Shown here: positions 7,874-17,141 of the stretch, piece after piece
How positions within the stretch are numbered: the first letter of the stretch is position 1
Layout of the letters: the number at the start of each line of letters is the position of its first letter
Assembly: GCA_902762785.1 (NCBI GenBank)
Contig: CACWPL010000006.1
Span: 30,105-94,104 of the forward strand
Direction: 5' to 3'
Origin: an uncultured Ruminococcus sp.
GTDB taxonomy: Bacteria; Bacillota; Clostridia; Oscillospirales; Ruminococcaceae
Length of the DNA: 64,000 nt
Made by a program: the position numbers and the translations under genes
The notes under the pieces: generated by a model
Told to the model about the DNA's origin: nothing
Database searches by the model: none
What the model saw: only the letters and a program-made list of their open reading frames with translations

Positions 7874-8440
7874 ATGAAATATCGAGACTTCCATAAGGCC
7901 GCGCTCTGCGGCATCCTTGCGCTCTCCCTCCTGACAGGCGCCGCCTGCCATCGGAGCACGCCCGGCACCTCCACGTCCGAGGCGGTCTCCACCACGGCAC
8001 CTGTTTATGAGATGAAGGCGGCGCTGAACGAATCCGCCAGCTTCGGCGGCATGACCCTGACCGTCACCGCGGCCGAGGACTCCGGCCAGACCATGGACAG
8101 CGGCAACAAGGCGCTCTTCTTCTATGTCACGCTCGAGAACAACTCCGGCGAGACCGTGACGTGCAGCTACCTGAACAACTTCACCCTCTCGGTGGACGGC
8201 ACCTACTACGAGGCCGACCAGTGCTGCACCATCCCCGCGATCCACTGCCTCTACACGACCCACAACGAGCGTGCGCTGAACGTCGAGGTCGAGAACGGCA
8301 CGTCCGTCAGCGGCTATGTGGCCTGTGAGGCCAAGCCGGGATTCTCGAATCTCGAGCTGCACTACATCCCCAAGACGACCGACCGTACCTCCCGCATCAC
8401 CGTCCCGATCTCCAGCAGCGACTTCATCGCCGCCAAGTGA
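7874..8440 (+). CDS. DUF4352-like lipoprotein
   Basis: A 188-residue exported protein. The signal peptide ends in a lipobox-like TGAAC, giving a lipidated Cys25, followed by a Ser/Thr-rich linker. The rest looks like the immunoglobulin-like DUF4352 (telomeric-repeat-binding-factor-2-like) fold: MTLTVTAAED, FFYVTLENNSGETV and a closing LELHYIP strand are typical. Such lipoproteins are common on Firmicute surfaces with unknown roles. It is a single-gene unit with its own promoter and terminator. Its Shine-Dalgarno is set apart from the ATG by a small hairpin. Confidence 0.8.
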   Translation: MKYRDFHKAALCGILALSLLTGAACHRSTPGTSTSEAVSTTAPVYEMKAALNESASFGGMTLTVTAAEDSGQTMDSGNKALFFYVTLENNSGETVTCSYLNNFTLSVDGTYYEADQCCTIPAIHCLYTTHNERALNVEVENGTSVSGYVACEAKPGFSNLELHYIPKTTDRTSRITVPISSSDFIAAK

Positions 8441-8462
8441 CGCGGAGCGTTCTGATCGAAAC

Positions 8463-8496
8463 GTCCCTTCTCCTTTGGGAGAGGGGACTTTTTTTT
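8463..8496 (+). terminator. intrinsic terminator
   Basis: GTCCC-TTCTCC pairs with GGAGA-GGGGAC around TTTG, followed by T8 (8489-8496). It ends the lipoprotein transcript. Confidence 0.92.
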
Positions 8497-8560
8497 GTCC
8501 CCTTTGAGAACGGTGGTGTTTCTGTAAGGTAAATTTCTTAAAATATTTCACTAAAAAATA

Positions 8561-8589
8561 TTGACGATCAAAATAAAATGTGTTATAAT
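8561..8589 (+). promoter_or_regulatory. sigma-A promoter of the dockerin metallopeptidase gene
   Basis: TTGACG (8561-8566), a 17-bp spacer and TATAAT (8584-8589) with an extended TGT. A 120-base leader follows that can fold into several stems (GGCC/GGCC near 8609, CCTGCCG/CGGCAGG near 8640, GGACG/CGTCC near 8672). Confidence 0.85.
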
Positions 8590-8715
8590 TTTAGGTAACA
8601 TGGACAAATGGCCAAGGGATGGCCTGTTTGCTCCGTGCGGCCTGCCGGTCGTCGGCAGGGGAGAAACAGAAGGACGCAGAGACGTCCGCGCTATTTAGAA
8701 AAGGGGAAATGGAAG

Positions 8716-11523
8716 ATGAAACAGCATTGGAGACGCATCGCTGCGGCAGTGTGTGCCGCGGTCATGTGTGCGGGGGCGTGCGCGCTGCCCGCATCCGCCA
8801 TCGAGACCGCGCCTGTCACGGCCGTCGATGCACAGGCCGAGAGCCTGATGACGCGCAATGTCCATGTCCGCATGACCGATGTCAACGGGCAGCCTGTCAA
8901 CACCTGGGAGTCCGAGCATTTCAAGTTCTACTGGGGCAACTCCGGCCAGGCGAGCGCAGTCACCCAGAGCTTCCTTGAGGAGAACGCCAAGAACCTCGAG
9001 GCATGCTGGGACGTGTACATGAACGACCTCTCCATGGAGCCGCCCACGCAGTCCGTGAACGAGGGCCTGCGCGACGGGAACCGCTACAAGGTCAATTTCT
9101 ACATCCACGAGACCGGCCTGTGTGACGCGAACGGCACCGCCATCCCGGAGGATTGGGCGTATATGGGCTATGATTCGCAGGGATTCGCGTTCATGTTCTG
9201 CTGCGTCGGGGCGATGAACAACTCCCCGAACCCCTCCTGGGTGCTGCCGCATGAGTTCGGCCACGTCGTGACCGCACACCAGTGCGGATGGAACGACAAC
9301 AAGTATGTCCAGTCGTGGTGGGAGGCCATCGCGAACTGGTACCGCGAGCAGTTCCTCTATTCCGACTATTACCAGCAGTGGGCGGGCATCACCGGCGTGA
9401 CGGACTACTTCGAGACCTATATGAAGAACCTCCATTTCACGCCCATCCTCGGCCGTGACAACTATGCCTCCTGGGCGTTCCTCCAGTACCTGACGGAGGA
9501 TCCGGACGACCTCGGCCGCTTCGGCAGCGACTTCGTCAAGACCCTCATGCAGCAGGGCCAGCGTGACGAGTATCCCTACAAGGAGATCGCGCGCCTTGGC
9601 GAGACCGACATCAAGGATGCCCTCGGTCACTACGCCAAGCGCCTCGCGACCCTCGACCTCGCGCATCAGAGCGACTACCGCGCCCGTCAGGACGAGCTGA
9701 TCGCACGCGGCGAGTGGAATTGGCAGCAGATCTTCACGCTCCCGGACAAGACCGTCCGTGAGGGCTTCTATACTGTCCCGACCGACCGTGCGCCGCAGCA
9801 GTTCGGCGTGAACTTGATTCCGCTGTCGCCCACGGGCGGCACGGTCCGTGCGACCCTCGAGAGCCTGACGGATGCCCCCGGTGCCGATTGGCGCGCATGC
9901 ATCGTCGTCGAGCAGAGAGACGGGAAAACGCGCTATTCCGACCTTTTCAAGGCGGGGGAGACCATGGAGATGGCCTTCGATGCCAATTCTGACGCGAACG
10001 CCTATATCACCGTCACCGCCACGCCCGATGAGGACGTATGGCAGGAGGTCGGTGTGCCGTGGGCTTATGGTACGGGCGAGTTCGATGAGAACAATTGGCC
10101 GCACCTCTCCAAGACCCGCTACCCCTACGGCCTCCAGATCGAGGGCGCCGAGATCCGCCGTCAGCAGGATGTGACCGGGGCCTCCCGCGGGTCGCAGCAT
10201 CCGAACGGCGGCGGCTTCGTGGCCGCGACCGCGAACGTGGATGCGTCTGTCTATGTCGGCCCGAACGCGAAGGTCATGGGCTATGCGACCGTCTCCGGGA
10301 ACGCCCGCATCGAGGACGAGGCTGTCGTGACCGGCAGCGCGAAGGTGTCCGGGAACGCCGTGATCTGCGGTCATGCCGTCGTGGCGGAGAACGCACAGGT
10401 CAAGGATGATGCCATCGTCGGCGACACGGCCGGCGTCATGGGCAATGCCGTCGTGTCCGAGAACGGACGCGTCCTCGAGAGCGGTCTCGTCTACAATGAC
10501 TATGCCGTCAGCGGCCACGCGACCGTCAAGGGCACGGCCTTCTGTATGGCCAAGGGCGCCGCGACCGGCCAGGCCATGCCGGACGGCGACTATTATGACG
10601 ACTCCTCCCGCACCGTGACCGCCGGCAGCATGTTCGGCTGGGCATCGCCGGATGCGTATGTCAACAGCCGTCCCTACACGGACGGACAGGTCGCGGGCCT
10701 CGAGTTCACTGAGGACAGCGACACTGTCGCGGCGGACAGCTACACGTCCACCTATGCTGCCGCACAGGGCGGGGCAACGTGGAGCCCGGAGCTGTATAGC
10801 GGCAACGGCGTCGTGGATCTCAGCAAGGATGCCTACTTCATCGCCGACAGCAGCTATGCCGCGCTGCATGACGCGACCTACCAGACCGCCGTGCTCGTGC
10901 GCGGGAACGGCAGCATCTTCCGCTTCGGCTCCGATGACAAGTATCTGCGCCTGGACGTTCAGGGCAGCACGCTCGTCCTCTCCGGCAGCGATGGCGGCGA
11001 GATGCAGCAGATCGTGGCCGATCAGGCTGTGACGCCCGGCGAGTGGGCGGTGATCTCTGTCACGCTCGATGGCGATACTGCCGTGCTCGATGTCGACAAG
11101 GGCGCCGGCGGCCAGATGTTCACGGGGACGTTCCAGGTCGAACCGGTGGACGTCATCTCCACGGACGCGACCTATACGCTCGGTGAGGGCCTCGACTGCG
11201 CGATGGACTTCTTCCGTGTGAACTACCAGAGCGTTGATCTCCCGCCCTATTACTACGACTACCACGAGGAGATCGCGCCGACCGACCAGGTGGCACGCTG
11301 GTACGGTGACCTCGACGGCAACGAGACGATCGACGTCTTCGATCTGGCGTACCTCAAGCGACTCCTCATGACCGCGACCTACGTCCCGGCGGGGATCGCG
11401 TCCGCGGCCGCAGGTGACTGCGACGGGGACGGCTCCCTCGGCGTCGGCGACGTCATCGCGCTACAGAAGTGGCTCCTCGCGGTGGACGGCTACGGCCGCA
11501 CCGGCGAGCAGTTCTGGGACTGA
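8716..11523 (+). CDS. secreted metallopeptidase-like dockerin protein with beta-helix repeats
   Basis: A 935-residue exported protein. The signal peptide ends near ASA-IET. A gluzincin-like domain resembling DUF6055 (about 40-400) has the zinc motif HEFGH at residues 179-183 and a downstream WWEAIANW that may give the third ligand. Next come hexapeptide-like repeats (about 505-620; NAKVMGYATVSGNARIEDEA type), which predict a left-handed beta-helix, and a LamG/concanavalin-like domain (about 650-850). A type I dockerin (about 862-930) with two clear calcium loops (DLDGNETIDVFD and DCDGDGSLGVGD) ends the protein. I chose ATG 8716 because AAGGGG and a signal peptide follow; the 36-codon extension upstream is leader. 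It could be a cellulosome-bound peptidase or mucin/glycan-processing factor. Confidence 0.85.
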   Translation: MKQHWRRIAAAVCAAVMCAGACALPASAIETAPVTAVDAQAESLMTRNVHVRMTDVNGQPVNTWESEHFKFYWGNSGQASAVTQSFLEENAKNLEACWDVYMNDLSMEPPTQSVNEGLRDGNRYKVNFYIHETGLCDANGTAIPEDWAYMGYDSQGFAFMFCCVGAMNNSPNPSWVLPHEFGHVVTAHQCGWNDNKYVQSWWEAIANWYREQFLYSDYYQQWAGITGVTDYFETYMKNLHFTPILGRDNYASWAFLQYLTEDPDDLGRFGSDFVKTLMQQGQRDEYPYKEIARLGETDIKDALGHYAKRLATLDLAHQSDYRARQDELIARGEWNWQQIFTLPDKTVREGFYTVPTDRAPQQFGVNLIPLSPTGGTVRATLESLTDAPGADWRACIVVEQRDGKTRYSDLFKAGETMEMAFDANSDANAYITVTATPDEDVWQEVGVPWAYGTGEFDENNWPHLSKTRYPYGLQIEGAEIRRQQDVTGASRGSQHPNGGGFVAATANVDASVYVGPNAKVMGYATVSGNARIEDEAVVTGSAKVSGNAVICGHAVVAENAQVKDDAIVGDTAGVMGNAVVSENGRVLESGLVYNDYAVSGHATVKGTAFCMAKGAATGQAMPDGDYYDDSSRTVTAGSMFGWASPDAYVNSRPYTDGQVAGLEFTEDSDTVAADSYTSTYAAAQGGATWSPELYSGNGVVDLSKDAYFIADSSYAALHDATYQTAVLVRGNGSIFRFGSDDKYLRLDVQGSTLVLSGSDGGEMQQIVADQAVTPGEWAVISVTLDGDTAVLDVDKGAGGQMFTGTFQVEPVDVISTDATYTLGEGLDCAMDFFRVNYQSVDLPPYYYDYHEEIAPTDQVARWYGDLDGNETIDVFDLAYLKRLLMTATYVPAGIASAAAGDCDGDGSLGVGDVIALQKWLLAVDGYGRTGEQFWD

Positions 11524-11534
11524 TCTGCAATACA

Positions 11535-11561
11535 AAAGGGCCCGCAGCGCGCGGGCCCTTT
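11535..11561 (+). terminator. intrinsic terminator
   Basis: AAAGGGCCCGC (11535-11545) pairs perfectly with GCGGGCCCTTT (11551-11561), followed by GCTTTT. It ends the dockerin gene. Confidence 0.9.
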
Positions 11562-11575
11562 GCTTTTGTGGGCAG

Positions 11576-11614
11576 AAAAAGCGATGCCCCCGCCGGACGG
11601 CAGGGGCAGCTTTT
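11576..11614 (-). terminator. terminator of the ferredoxin gene
   Basis: On the minus strand a GC-rich stem (GCCCCTGCC with GGCGGGGGC, one mismatch, around GTCC) is followed by GCTTTTTC. It lies 20 bases after the ferredoxin stop. Confidence 0.75.
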
Positions 11615-11634
11615 CTGTTTCTGTGGAGCGCAGC

Positions 11635-11850
<216 letters not shown>

Positions 11851-11852
11851 CT

Positions 11853-11880
11853 ATTGTAGCATATTTTCAGAAAAAATCAA
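11853..11880 (-). promoter_or_regulatory. promoter of the ferredoxin gene
   Basis: Minus strand TTGATT (11880-11875), a 16-bp spacer and TACAAT (11858-11853). A small hairpin (GGGGGCA..TGCTCCC) lies in the short leader. Confidence 0.65.
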
Positions 11881-11920
11881 GTCTTTTTTGATAAAATATC
11901 GTTGTTCCATTTTTGACACA

Positions 11921-11957
11921 AAGATCTGCAACGATCAGGGAAGATCCTGCAACGATC
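11921..11957. repeat. tandem direct repeat upstream of the ABC operon
   Basis: AAGATC-TGCAACGATC (11921-11936) recurs as AAGATCC-TGCAACGATC (11941-11957), a period of 20-21 bp, or two helical turns. Such spacing suits cooperative protein binding. Confidence 0.45.
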
Positions 11958-12052
11958 GGCGGGGCGGATTCGTTCGGATATCCCTGAAAAAACGACCGTT
12001 CATGCATTAGTTCGTTTTGTGAACTTATTTTATTCGCTGCATCAATTTTGCA

Positions 12053-12066
12053 ATTCTGTACAGAAT
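12053..12066. promoter_or_regulatory. perfect 14-bp palindrome, possible operator
   Basis: ATTCTGTACAGAAT is a perfect palindrome 46 bp upstream of the -35 box of the ABC operon. A weaker inverted repeat (AGTTC...GAACT, 12009-12025) lies just before it. Confidence 0.5.
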
Positions 12067-12112
12067 GGTCACAAAGATGATGCTGTTTTTGTGTATTATA
12101 TTTGAAAAACAC

Positions 12113-12142
12113 TTGACACGGGCGGGGCTTTCCTGTTATAAT
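12113..12142 (+). promoter_or_regulatory. sigma-A promoter of the eight-gene ABC operon
   Basis: TTGACA (12113-12118), an 18-bp spacer and TATAAT (12137-12142) with an extended TGT: close to consensus. Confidence 0.85.
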
Positions 12143-12274
12143 AATATTGTATCATTGTGCAGACAGATACCTGCACAGAGGCGGTGTCCATGCACCGCGA
12201 TTCGGCTGCCGGGGCAAGATACGGCAGCGGAGACTGATCAGCGAGCCTGACTAGAAAGGTGGAGATCACAGAAG
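12143..12274 (+). promoter_or_regulatory. structured 5' leader of the ABC operon
   Basis: About 125 bases that can form three successive stems: TGTGCAG/CTGCACA (12157-12177), GCGGTG/CACCGC (about 12181-12200) and GCTGCC/GGCAGC (about 12205-12230). No known riboswitch class is recognised. Confidence 0.4.
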
Positions 12275-15256
12275 ATGATCGAGAGAAACAAACCATTGCC
12301 GCCGCGGCTCATCGGGGCCGTGACTGCTGCACTGCTGCTCGTACAGCAGGCGGTGCTCCTGCCTGCGGGTGCCGCGACCGCGTCTACCGGTGCCGCCAGC
12401 TCGGCTGCCGATACGGCGGACGTGACCGCTGCCGACGAGATGCTCTATGTCGAGCAGGAGACCTATAGTGATTACTATGACCGCTACAGCACCGAGCCGC
12501 GCGCCTCTGCCGAGGTCGTGGTGGAGGGCACGGCGTACCGCTCGCTCGATGACGAGGGCGAGGGCGGCGTGTCCACCGGCAGCTTCGGCAGCGAGTACGG
12601 CCAGCCGAGCCGCGACAATGTCCTGATCTGGGATGAGGCGGCCGGGAGCGTGACCTATACGGTCGATGTGCCGGAGACCGGCGTCTATACGCTGGAGTTC
12701 TCGTATCTGCCCATCCCCTCGAACATGTCGAACATCGAGTTCGCCATCGAGATCGACGGGGAGGTGCCGTATGACACGGCCTCGCGCGCCACGCTCAACA
12801 AGGTCTTCGTCAATGACGGCGAGATCACGCTGGACAGCCGCGGGAATCAGGTGCGTCCGTCCCAGAAGCAGGTCGGCATGTGGCTCACCACGCCTCTCAT
12901 GGACGTGGACGGGCTCTTCAACGACCCGCTGATCTTCTATCTCGAGAAGGGACGCCACGACCTTACGTTCGACATCGAGAAGGGCTATTTCGCGCTCAGC
13001 GAGTTCAAGCTGACGAATCAGGACGCACTGCCGACCTATGAGGCTTACAAGAGCAGCGTCGGCGCGTCCGTGACGCAGGAGAGCACGCCGAGCACACGGA
13101 TCCGCATCGAGGGCGAGAACGCCGCCTACAAGAGCGACTCGACCCTCTATCCCACCCAGGACAATGCGAGCTACCTCGCCTCGCCCTCGAATCCGGCCAA
13201 GACCGTCTACAACACGATCGGCGCGGGGAACTGGAATCAGGCGATGCAGACGATCACCTGGATCGTCCCTGCCGACCAGATCCCGCAGGACGGGTGGTAC
13301 AAGCTCGGCATCAAGGCGCGTCAGAACGAGATGCGCGGCTTCTACTCGAACCGCCGTATCTACGTCGACGGGCAGATCCCGTGTGAGGAGCTCGGCCAGG
13401 TGCGGTTCTATTATGACACCGACTGGCAGGTCGTCTCCCCGACCACCGCGGACGGGCAGACGCTCTATCTCTACCTCGAGGGCGGCCGCGACCACACGAT
13501 CAGTATGGAGGTCATGCCCGGTGAGATCGGCGAGTCCATGCGCGTGCTCGATGCCGCCGTGCTCGACATCAATACCTATTACCGCAAGATCCTCATGATC
13601 ACCGGCCCCTCGCCTGACCAGTACACGGACTACTACGTCCATGAGAAGATCCCGGGGCTCGTGGAGAACTTCGAGCGCCTGTCCGGGGAGCTCAAGGAGA
13701 TCAAGAAGCAGATCGAGTCCGTCGCCGGGTCGGAGGGCTCGGAGGCCGCGGCGCTCGAGCGTATGTACATCGTGCTCGATAGCTGCGTGGAGCGCCCGCT
13801 GCGCATCCCGGACTACCTCTCCCAGATCAAGGACAACATCACCGCCCTCTCCTCGTGGATGGTCGATTACCGCGGCCAGCCGCTGGAGGTGGACTATCTC
13901 GAGCTCTGCTCTGCCGACCAGGCGCTCAGCTCCGTCAAGGAGAGCCTGTTCAAGCAGATGGGCTTTAGCTGGAAACGCTTCGCCAGCTCCTTCTTCGAGG
14001 ACTATACGAACCTCTCCGACGAGACGGACGACGCCATCAATGTCTGGGTATCGCTCGGCCGTGACCAGGCGATGGTCGTCAAGTCGCTCGTCGAGTCCGA
14101 GTTCATGACGACACACGACACGAACATCGCCGTGAACCTCGTCGTCGGCGGCGTCGTGGAGGCGACGCTGGCAGGGAAGGGCCCGGACGTGGCGCTCTTC
14201 CTCGGCGGTGAGTTCCCCGTGAACCTCGCGGCGCGCGGCCTGCTCGTGGATCTCAAGCAGTTCCCGGACTATGAGGAGGTCGCGGGACGGTTCCAGGAGA
14301 ACGCGACCGTGCCGTATCAGTACGACGCGGGCTCCTACGGCTTGCCGCTCACACAGAGCTGGGCGATGATGTTCTACCGCAAGGACATCCTCTCCGAGAT
14401 GGGCTTCACCCAGCCGCCGGAGACCTGGGACGACATCATCGACATGCTCCCCGCGCTCCAGCGCAATTATATGTATGTCGGCCTCGTGCTGCCGGTCGTG
14501 TCCGGCGTCAATGCGACCATCTCGGCCGCGACCGAGTCCGGCCATACCTTCGCCGCCCTCATGCTCCAGAACGGTCTGAACTACTACAATGACGCCCAGA
14601 CCCACACCAACTTCGACGACATCATCGCCGTCAAGGCCTTCGAGCAGTGGACGGATCTCTACACCAAGTACGGCTTCGAGCAGAGCTACGACGGCTTCTC
14701 GCGCTTCCGTACCGGCGAGTATCCGATCGTCATCTCCGACTACAGCTTCTTCAACCAGCTCTCCGTGGCCTCGCCCGAGATCAAGGGCCTTTGGGGCTTC
14801 ACGAAGATCCCTGGCACCGTCCGCGAGGACGGCACGGTCTCCCATGCGGTGAACTCCACCTCCTCCGGCGCGGTCATCTTCAATAAGTGCAAGGACATCG
14901 ATGGCGCCTGGGAGTTCCTGAAGTGGTTCACCTCTGCGGAGGTCCAGGTGGAGTACGGCACGCAGATCGAGGGCCTTCTCGGTCAGCTCGGCCGCTACAC
15001 GACGGCCAACCGCGAGGCGCTCACGCAGCTCTCCTGGTCGAAGGAGGAGCAGCAGATCCTCCTCGATGCGCAGGACGAGCTCGAGGAGATCCCGATCATC
15101 CCGGCCTCCTATGCCGTGACCCGCAACATCATGAACGCTTTCCGTGAGACGGTCAACAACCACGAGAACCCGCGCGACACGCTCCTCTGGTATGACCGCG
15201 ACATCAACACGGAGATCACCAGAAAGAGAGAGAACCTCGGCCTCCCGACCGAGTGA
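12275..15256 (+). CDS. giant extracellular solute-binding protein with N-terminal sugar-binding-like domains
   Basis: A 993-residue exported protein. A signal peptide (about 1-34) without a lipobox is followed by two beta-rich domains that look like carbohydrate-binding (CBM35-like) modules (about 75-240 and 265-440; motifs VYTLEFSYLP and RIRIEGENAAY). A helical linker (about 450-560) leads to a family 1 ABC solute-binding domain (about 590-950; markers GGVVEATLAGKGPDVALF, GLPLTQSWAMMFYRKDIL, AWEFLKWFTS). It would capture a sugar, perhaps an oligosaccharide, outside the membrane for the two permease pairs encoded downstream. At twice the usual length and without a lipid anchor it is an unusual binding protein. 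First gene of the operon. Confidence 0.88.
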   Translation: MIERNKPLPPRLIGAVTAALLLVQQAVLLPAGAATASTGAASSAADTADVTAADEMLYVEQETYSDYYDRYSTEPRASAEVVVEGTAYRSLDDEGEGGVSTGSFGSEYGQPSRDNVLIWDEAAGSVTYTVDVPETGVYTLEFSYLPIPSNMSNIEFAIEIDGEVPYDTASRATLNKVFVNDGEITLDSRGNQVRPSQKQVGMWLTTPLMDVDGLFNDPLIFYLEKGRHDLTFDIEKGYFALSEFKLTNQDALPTYEAYKSSVGASVTQESTPSTRIRIEGENAAYKSDSTLYPTQDNASYLASPSNPAKTVYNTIGAGNWNQAMQTITWIVPADQIPQDGWYKLGIKARQNEMRGFYSNRRIYVDGQIPCEELGQVRFYYDTDWQVVSPTTADGQTLYLYLEGGRDHTISMEVMPGEIGESMRVLDAAVLDINTYYRKILMITGPSPDQYTDYYVHEKIPGLVENFERLSGELKEIKKQIESVAGSEGSEAAALERMYIVLDSCVERPLRIPDYLSQIKDNITALSSWMVDYRGQPLEVDYLELCSADQALSSVKESLFKQMGFSWKRFASSFFEDYTNLSDETDDAINVWVSLGRDQAMVVKSLVESEFMTTHDTNIAVNLVVGGVVEATLAGKGPDVALFLGGEFPVNLAARGLLVDLKQFPDYEEVAGRFQENATVPYQYDAGSYGLPLTQSWAMMFYRKDILSEMGFTQPPETWDDIIDMLPALQRNYMYVGLVLPVVSGVNATISAATESGHTFAALMLQNGLNYYNDAQTHTNFDDIIAVKAFEQWTDLYTKYGFEQSYDGFSRFRTGEYPIVISDYSFFNQLSVASPEIKGLWGFTKIPGTVREDGTVSHAVNSTSSGAVIFNKCKDIDGAWEFLKWFTSAEVQVEYGTQIEGLLGQLGRYTTANREALTQLSWSKEEQQILLDAQDELEEIPIIPASYAVTRNIMNAFRETVNNHENPRDTLLWYDRDINTEITRKRENLGLPTE

Positions 15257-15308
15257 CATCGACGATTCGATGACATTGATGATATTTTAGTACAAGGAGG
15301 GGTCTCAT

Positions 15309-16241
15309 TTGGAACCTACACAGATCGGCCAGCGCTCCAAGGCTGAGGAGCGGCGCATGCTGTGGCTTCAGGTGAAACAAAACAAGGAATGCTACCTCAT
15401 GATGGCACCTTTCATGCTGGTGTTCCTCGTGTTCACGATCATCCCCGTCGTGATGTCCCTGCCCATGGGCTTCACCGACTTCAACATGGTACAGCTCCCG
15501 AAATTTGTCGGCCTGTCCAACTACACCACGCTGTTCCTGAACGACAGCATCTTCATCCAGTCCATCCGCGTGACCCTGATCTTCGCGATCTTCACGGGTC
15601 CTTTGAGCTATGTGCTGTGCTTTTTGCTCGCCTGGCTCATCAACGAGCTGCATCCGAAGCTGAAGACCATCTTCACGCTGATCTTCTACGCGCCGTCCAT
15701 GGCCAATGTCTATAATGTATGGCAGCTCATCTTCTCCGGCGACTCCTATGGTTTCCTGAACTCCAAGCTCCTGAGCCTGGGCCTCATCACCTCGCCGATC
15801 CAGTGGCTCACGGACAGTGAGTACGTCCTGGGGTCGGTCATCGTGGTGCAGCTCTGGATCTCGCTGGGCGCGGGCTTCCTCGCGCTGCGTGCGGGCTTCC
15901 AGAACATCGACCGCAGCCAGTACGAGGCGGGCGCCATCGAGGGCATCAAGAACCGCTGGCAGGAGCTGATCTTCATCACCATCCCGTCCATGGGCCCGCA
16001 GCTCATGTTCGCGGCGGTCATGCAGATCGTCGGCTCCTTCACGGCCGGCACGGTGGCACAGTCCCTCGTCGGATTCCCCAGCACGGACTACAAGGCCCAC
16101 ACCATCATGACCCACGCCTACGACTACGGCTGGGTGCGCTATGAGATGGGCTATGCATCGGCGATCTGCATGGTGCTCTTCATCGCGATGCTCGTCTGCA
16201 ACAAGCTCATCAGCAAGCTGCTGAGCAATTTCATGGATTAA
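15309..16241 (+). CDS. ABC sugar transporter permease (MalF type), pair 1
   Basis: A 310-residue inner-membrane protein with six transmembrane segments and the EAA loop that contacts the ATPase (YEAGAIEGIKNRWQELIFITIPSMGP, of which EAG..G..........IP is conserved). The start is TTG 15309, set by AAGGAGGG seven bases upstream. Together with the next gene it forms a MalFG-like heterodimer (CUT1 family). No ATPase is encoded nearby; Firmicutes often share one MsmX-type ATPase among many importers. Confidence 0.93.
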   Translation: MEPTQIGQRSKAEERRMLWLQVKQNKECYLMMAPFMLVFLVFTIIPVVMSLPMGFTDFNMVQLPKFVGLSNYTTLFLNDSIFIQSIRVTLIFAIFTGPLSYVLCFLLAWLINELHPKLKTIFTLIFYAPSMANVYNVWQLIFSGDSYGFLNSKLLSLGLITSPIQWLTDSEYVLGSVIVVQLWISLGAGFLALRAGFQNIDRSQYEAGAIEGIKNRWQELIFITIPSMGPQLMFAAVMQIVGSFTAGTVAQSLVGFPSTDYKAHTIMTHAYDYGWVRYEMGYASAICMVLFIAMLVCNKLISKLLSNFMD

Positions 16242-16253
16242 GGAGGCTTTTAC

Positions 16254-17129
16254 ATGGCAAAGTCGATCGAAGCCGTAAAAGGCTCCAACAAGGCGGTCGG
16301 GAACCGTCTGGCCGGCACGATCGCGATCTTCGCGTTCCTGCTGATCCTGGGCATCTTCATGGCGCTGCCGATCTATCTGGCGGTCATCATGTCGATCAAG
16401 CCCGTCCACGAGCTGTTCGTGTTCCCGCCGAAATTCTACGTCATCGACCCCACCCTCGACAACTACCGCGACATGTTCAAGACCCTCTCGGATATGTGGG
16501 TGCCTTTCTCGCGGTATGTGTTCAATTCTGTATTCGTCACCGTCTGCGTCACGGTGGCACAGTGCGTGTTCGCCTCGATGGCGGCCTTCGTGCTGGCAAA
16601 GTGCCGTATCCCGGGCGGTAACTTCCTCAACAAGCTGATCGTGACCTCGCTGCTCTACCAGTCGAACGTCATCTACATCATGCAGTACATCGTCATGGCA
16701 CAGCTCCACATGATCAACACCTACTGGGCGCTGATCCTGCCCTCTGTGGCGAGCCCCATGTGCCTGTTCCTTATGCGCCAGTCCATGTCGACCGTGCCGG
16801 ACGCCATGATCGAGGCCGCGAAGGTGGACGGTGCGAACATGTTCACGATCTGCTGGAAGATCGTGATGCCGAACCAGAAGCCCGCGCTGATGACCATGAT
16901 CATCTTCGCCTTCCAGGCAGCGTGGAACATCCAGGGCGGCACGCTCGTCTACAAGGAGGCACTCAAGACCCTGCCGACCGTCGTCAACCAGGCGGCGACC
17001 GCTGGTCTCGCGCGAACGGGCGTGGCGATGGCCGGTACTGTTTTCATGCTGGTGCCGCCGATCGTGATCTTCATGCTCGCGCAGAAGAACGTCATCGAGA
17101 CGATGGCCCATTCGGGCATCAAGGATTAA
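16254..17129 (+). CDS. ABC sugar transporter permease (MalG type), pair 1
   Basis: A 291-residue permease with six membrane segments. The EAA loop reads IEAAKVDGANMFTICWKIVMP. AAGGAGG overlaps the stop of the preceding gene (TAAGGAGG), so the two subunits are translated together. Second half of the first transmembrane pair. Confidence 0.93.
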   Translation: MAKSIEAVKGSNKAVGNRLAGTIAIFAFLLILGIFMALPIYLAVIMSIKPVHELFVFPPKFYVIDPTLDNYRDMFKTLSDMWVPFSRYVFNSVFVTVCVTVAQCVFASMAAFVLAKCRIPGGNFLNKLIVTSLLYQSNVIYIMQYIVMAQLHMINTYWALILPSVASPMCLFLMRQSMSTVPDAMIEAAKVDGANMFTICWKIVMPNQKPALMTMIIFAFQAAWNIQGGTLVYKEALKTLPTVVNQAATAGLARTGVAMAGTVFMLVPPIVIFMLAQKNVIETMAHSGIKD

Positions 17130-17141
17130 GGAGGGGAGCAC

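Noticed and set aside
8695-11265. 856-codon minus-strand frame opposite the dockerin metallopeptidase
   Set aside because: The plus strand carries HEFGH, hexapeptide repeats and a dockerin; the reverse has no motif.
12266-15259. 997-codon minus-strand frame opposite the binding protein
   Set aside because: Shadow of the real gene, with low-complexity composition and no ribosome site.
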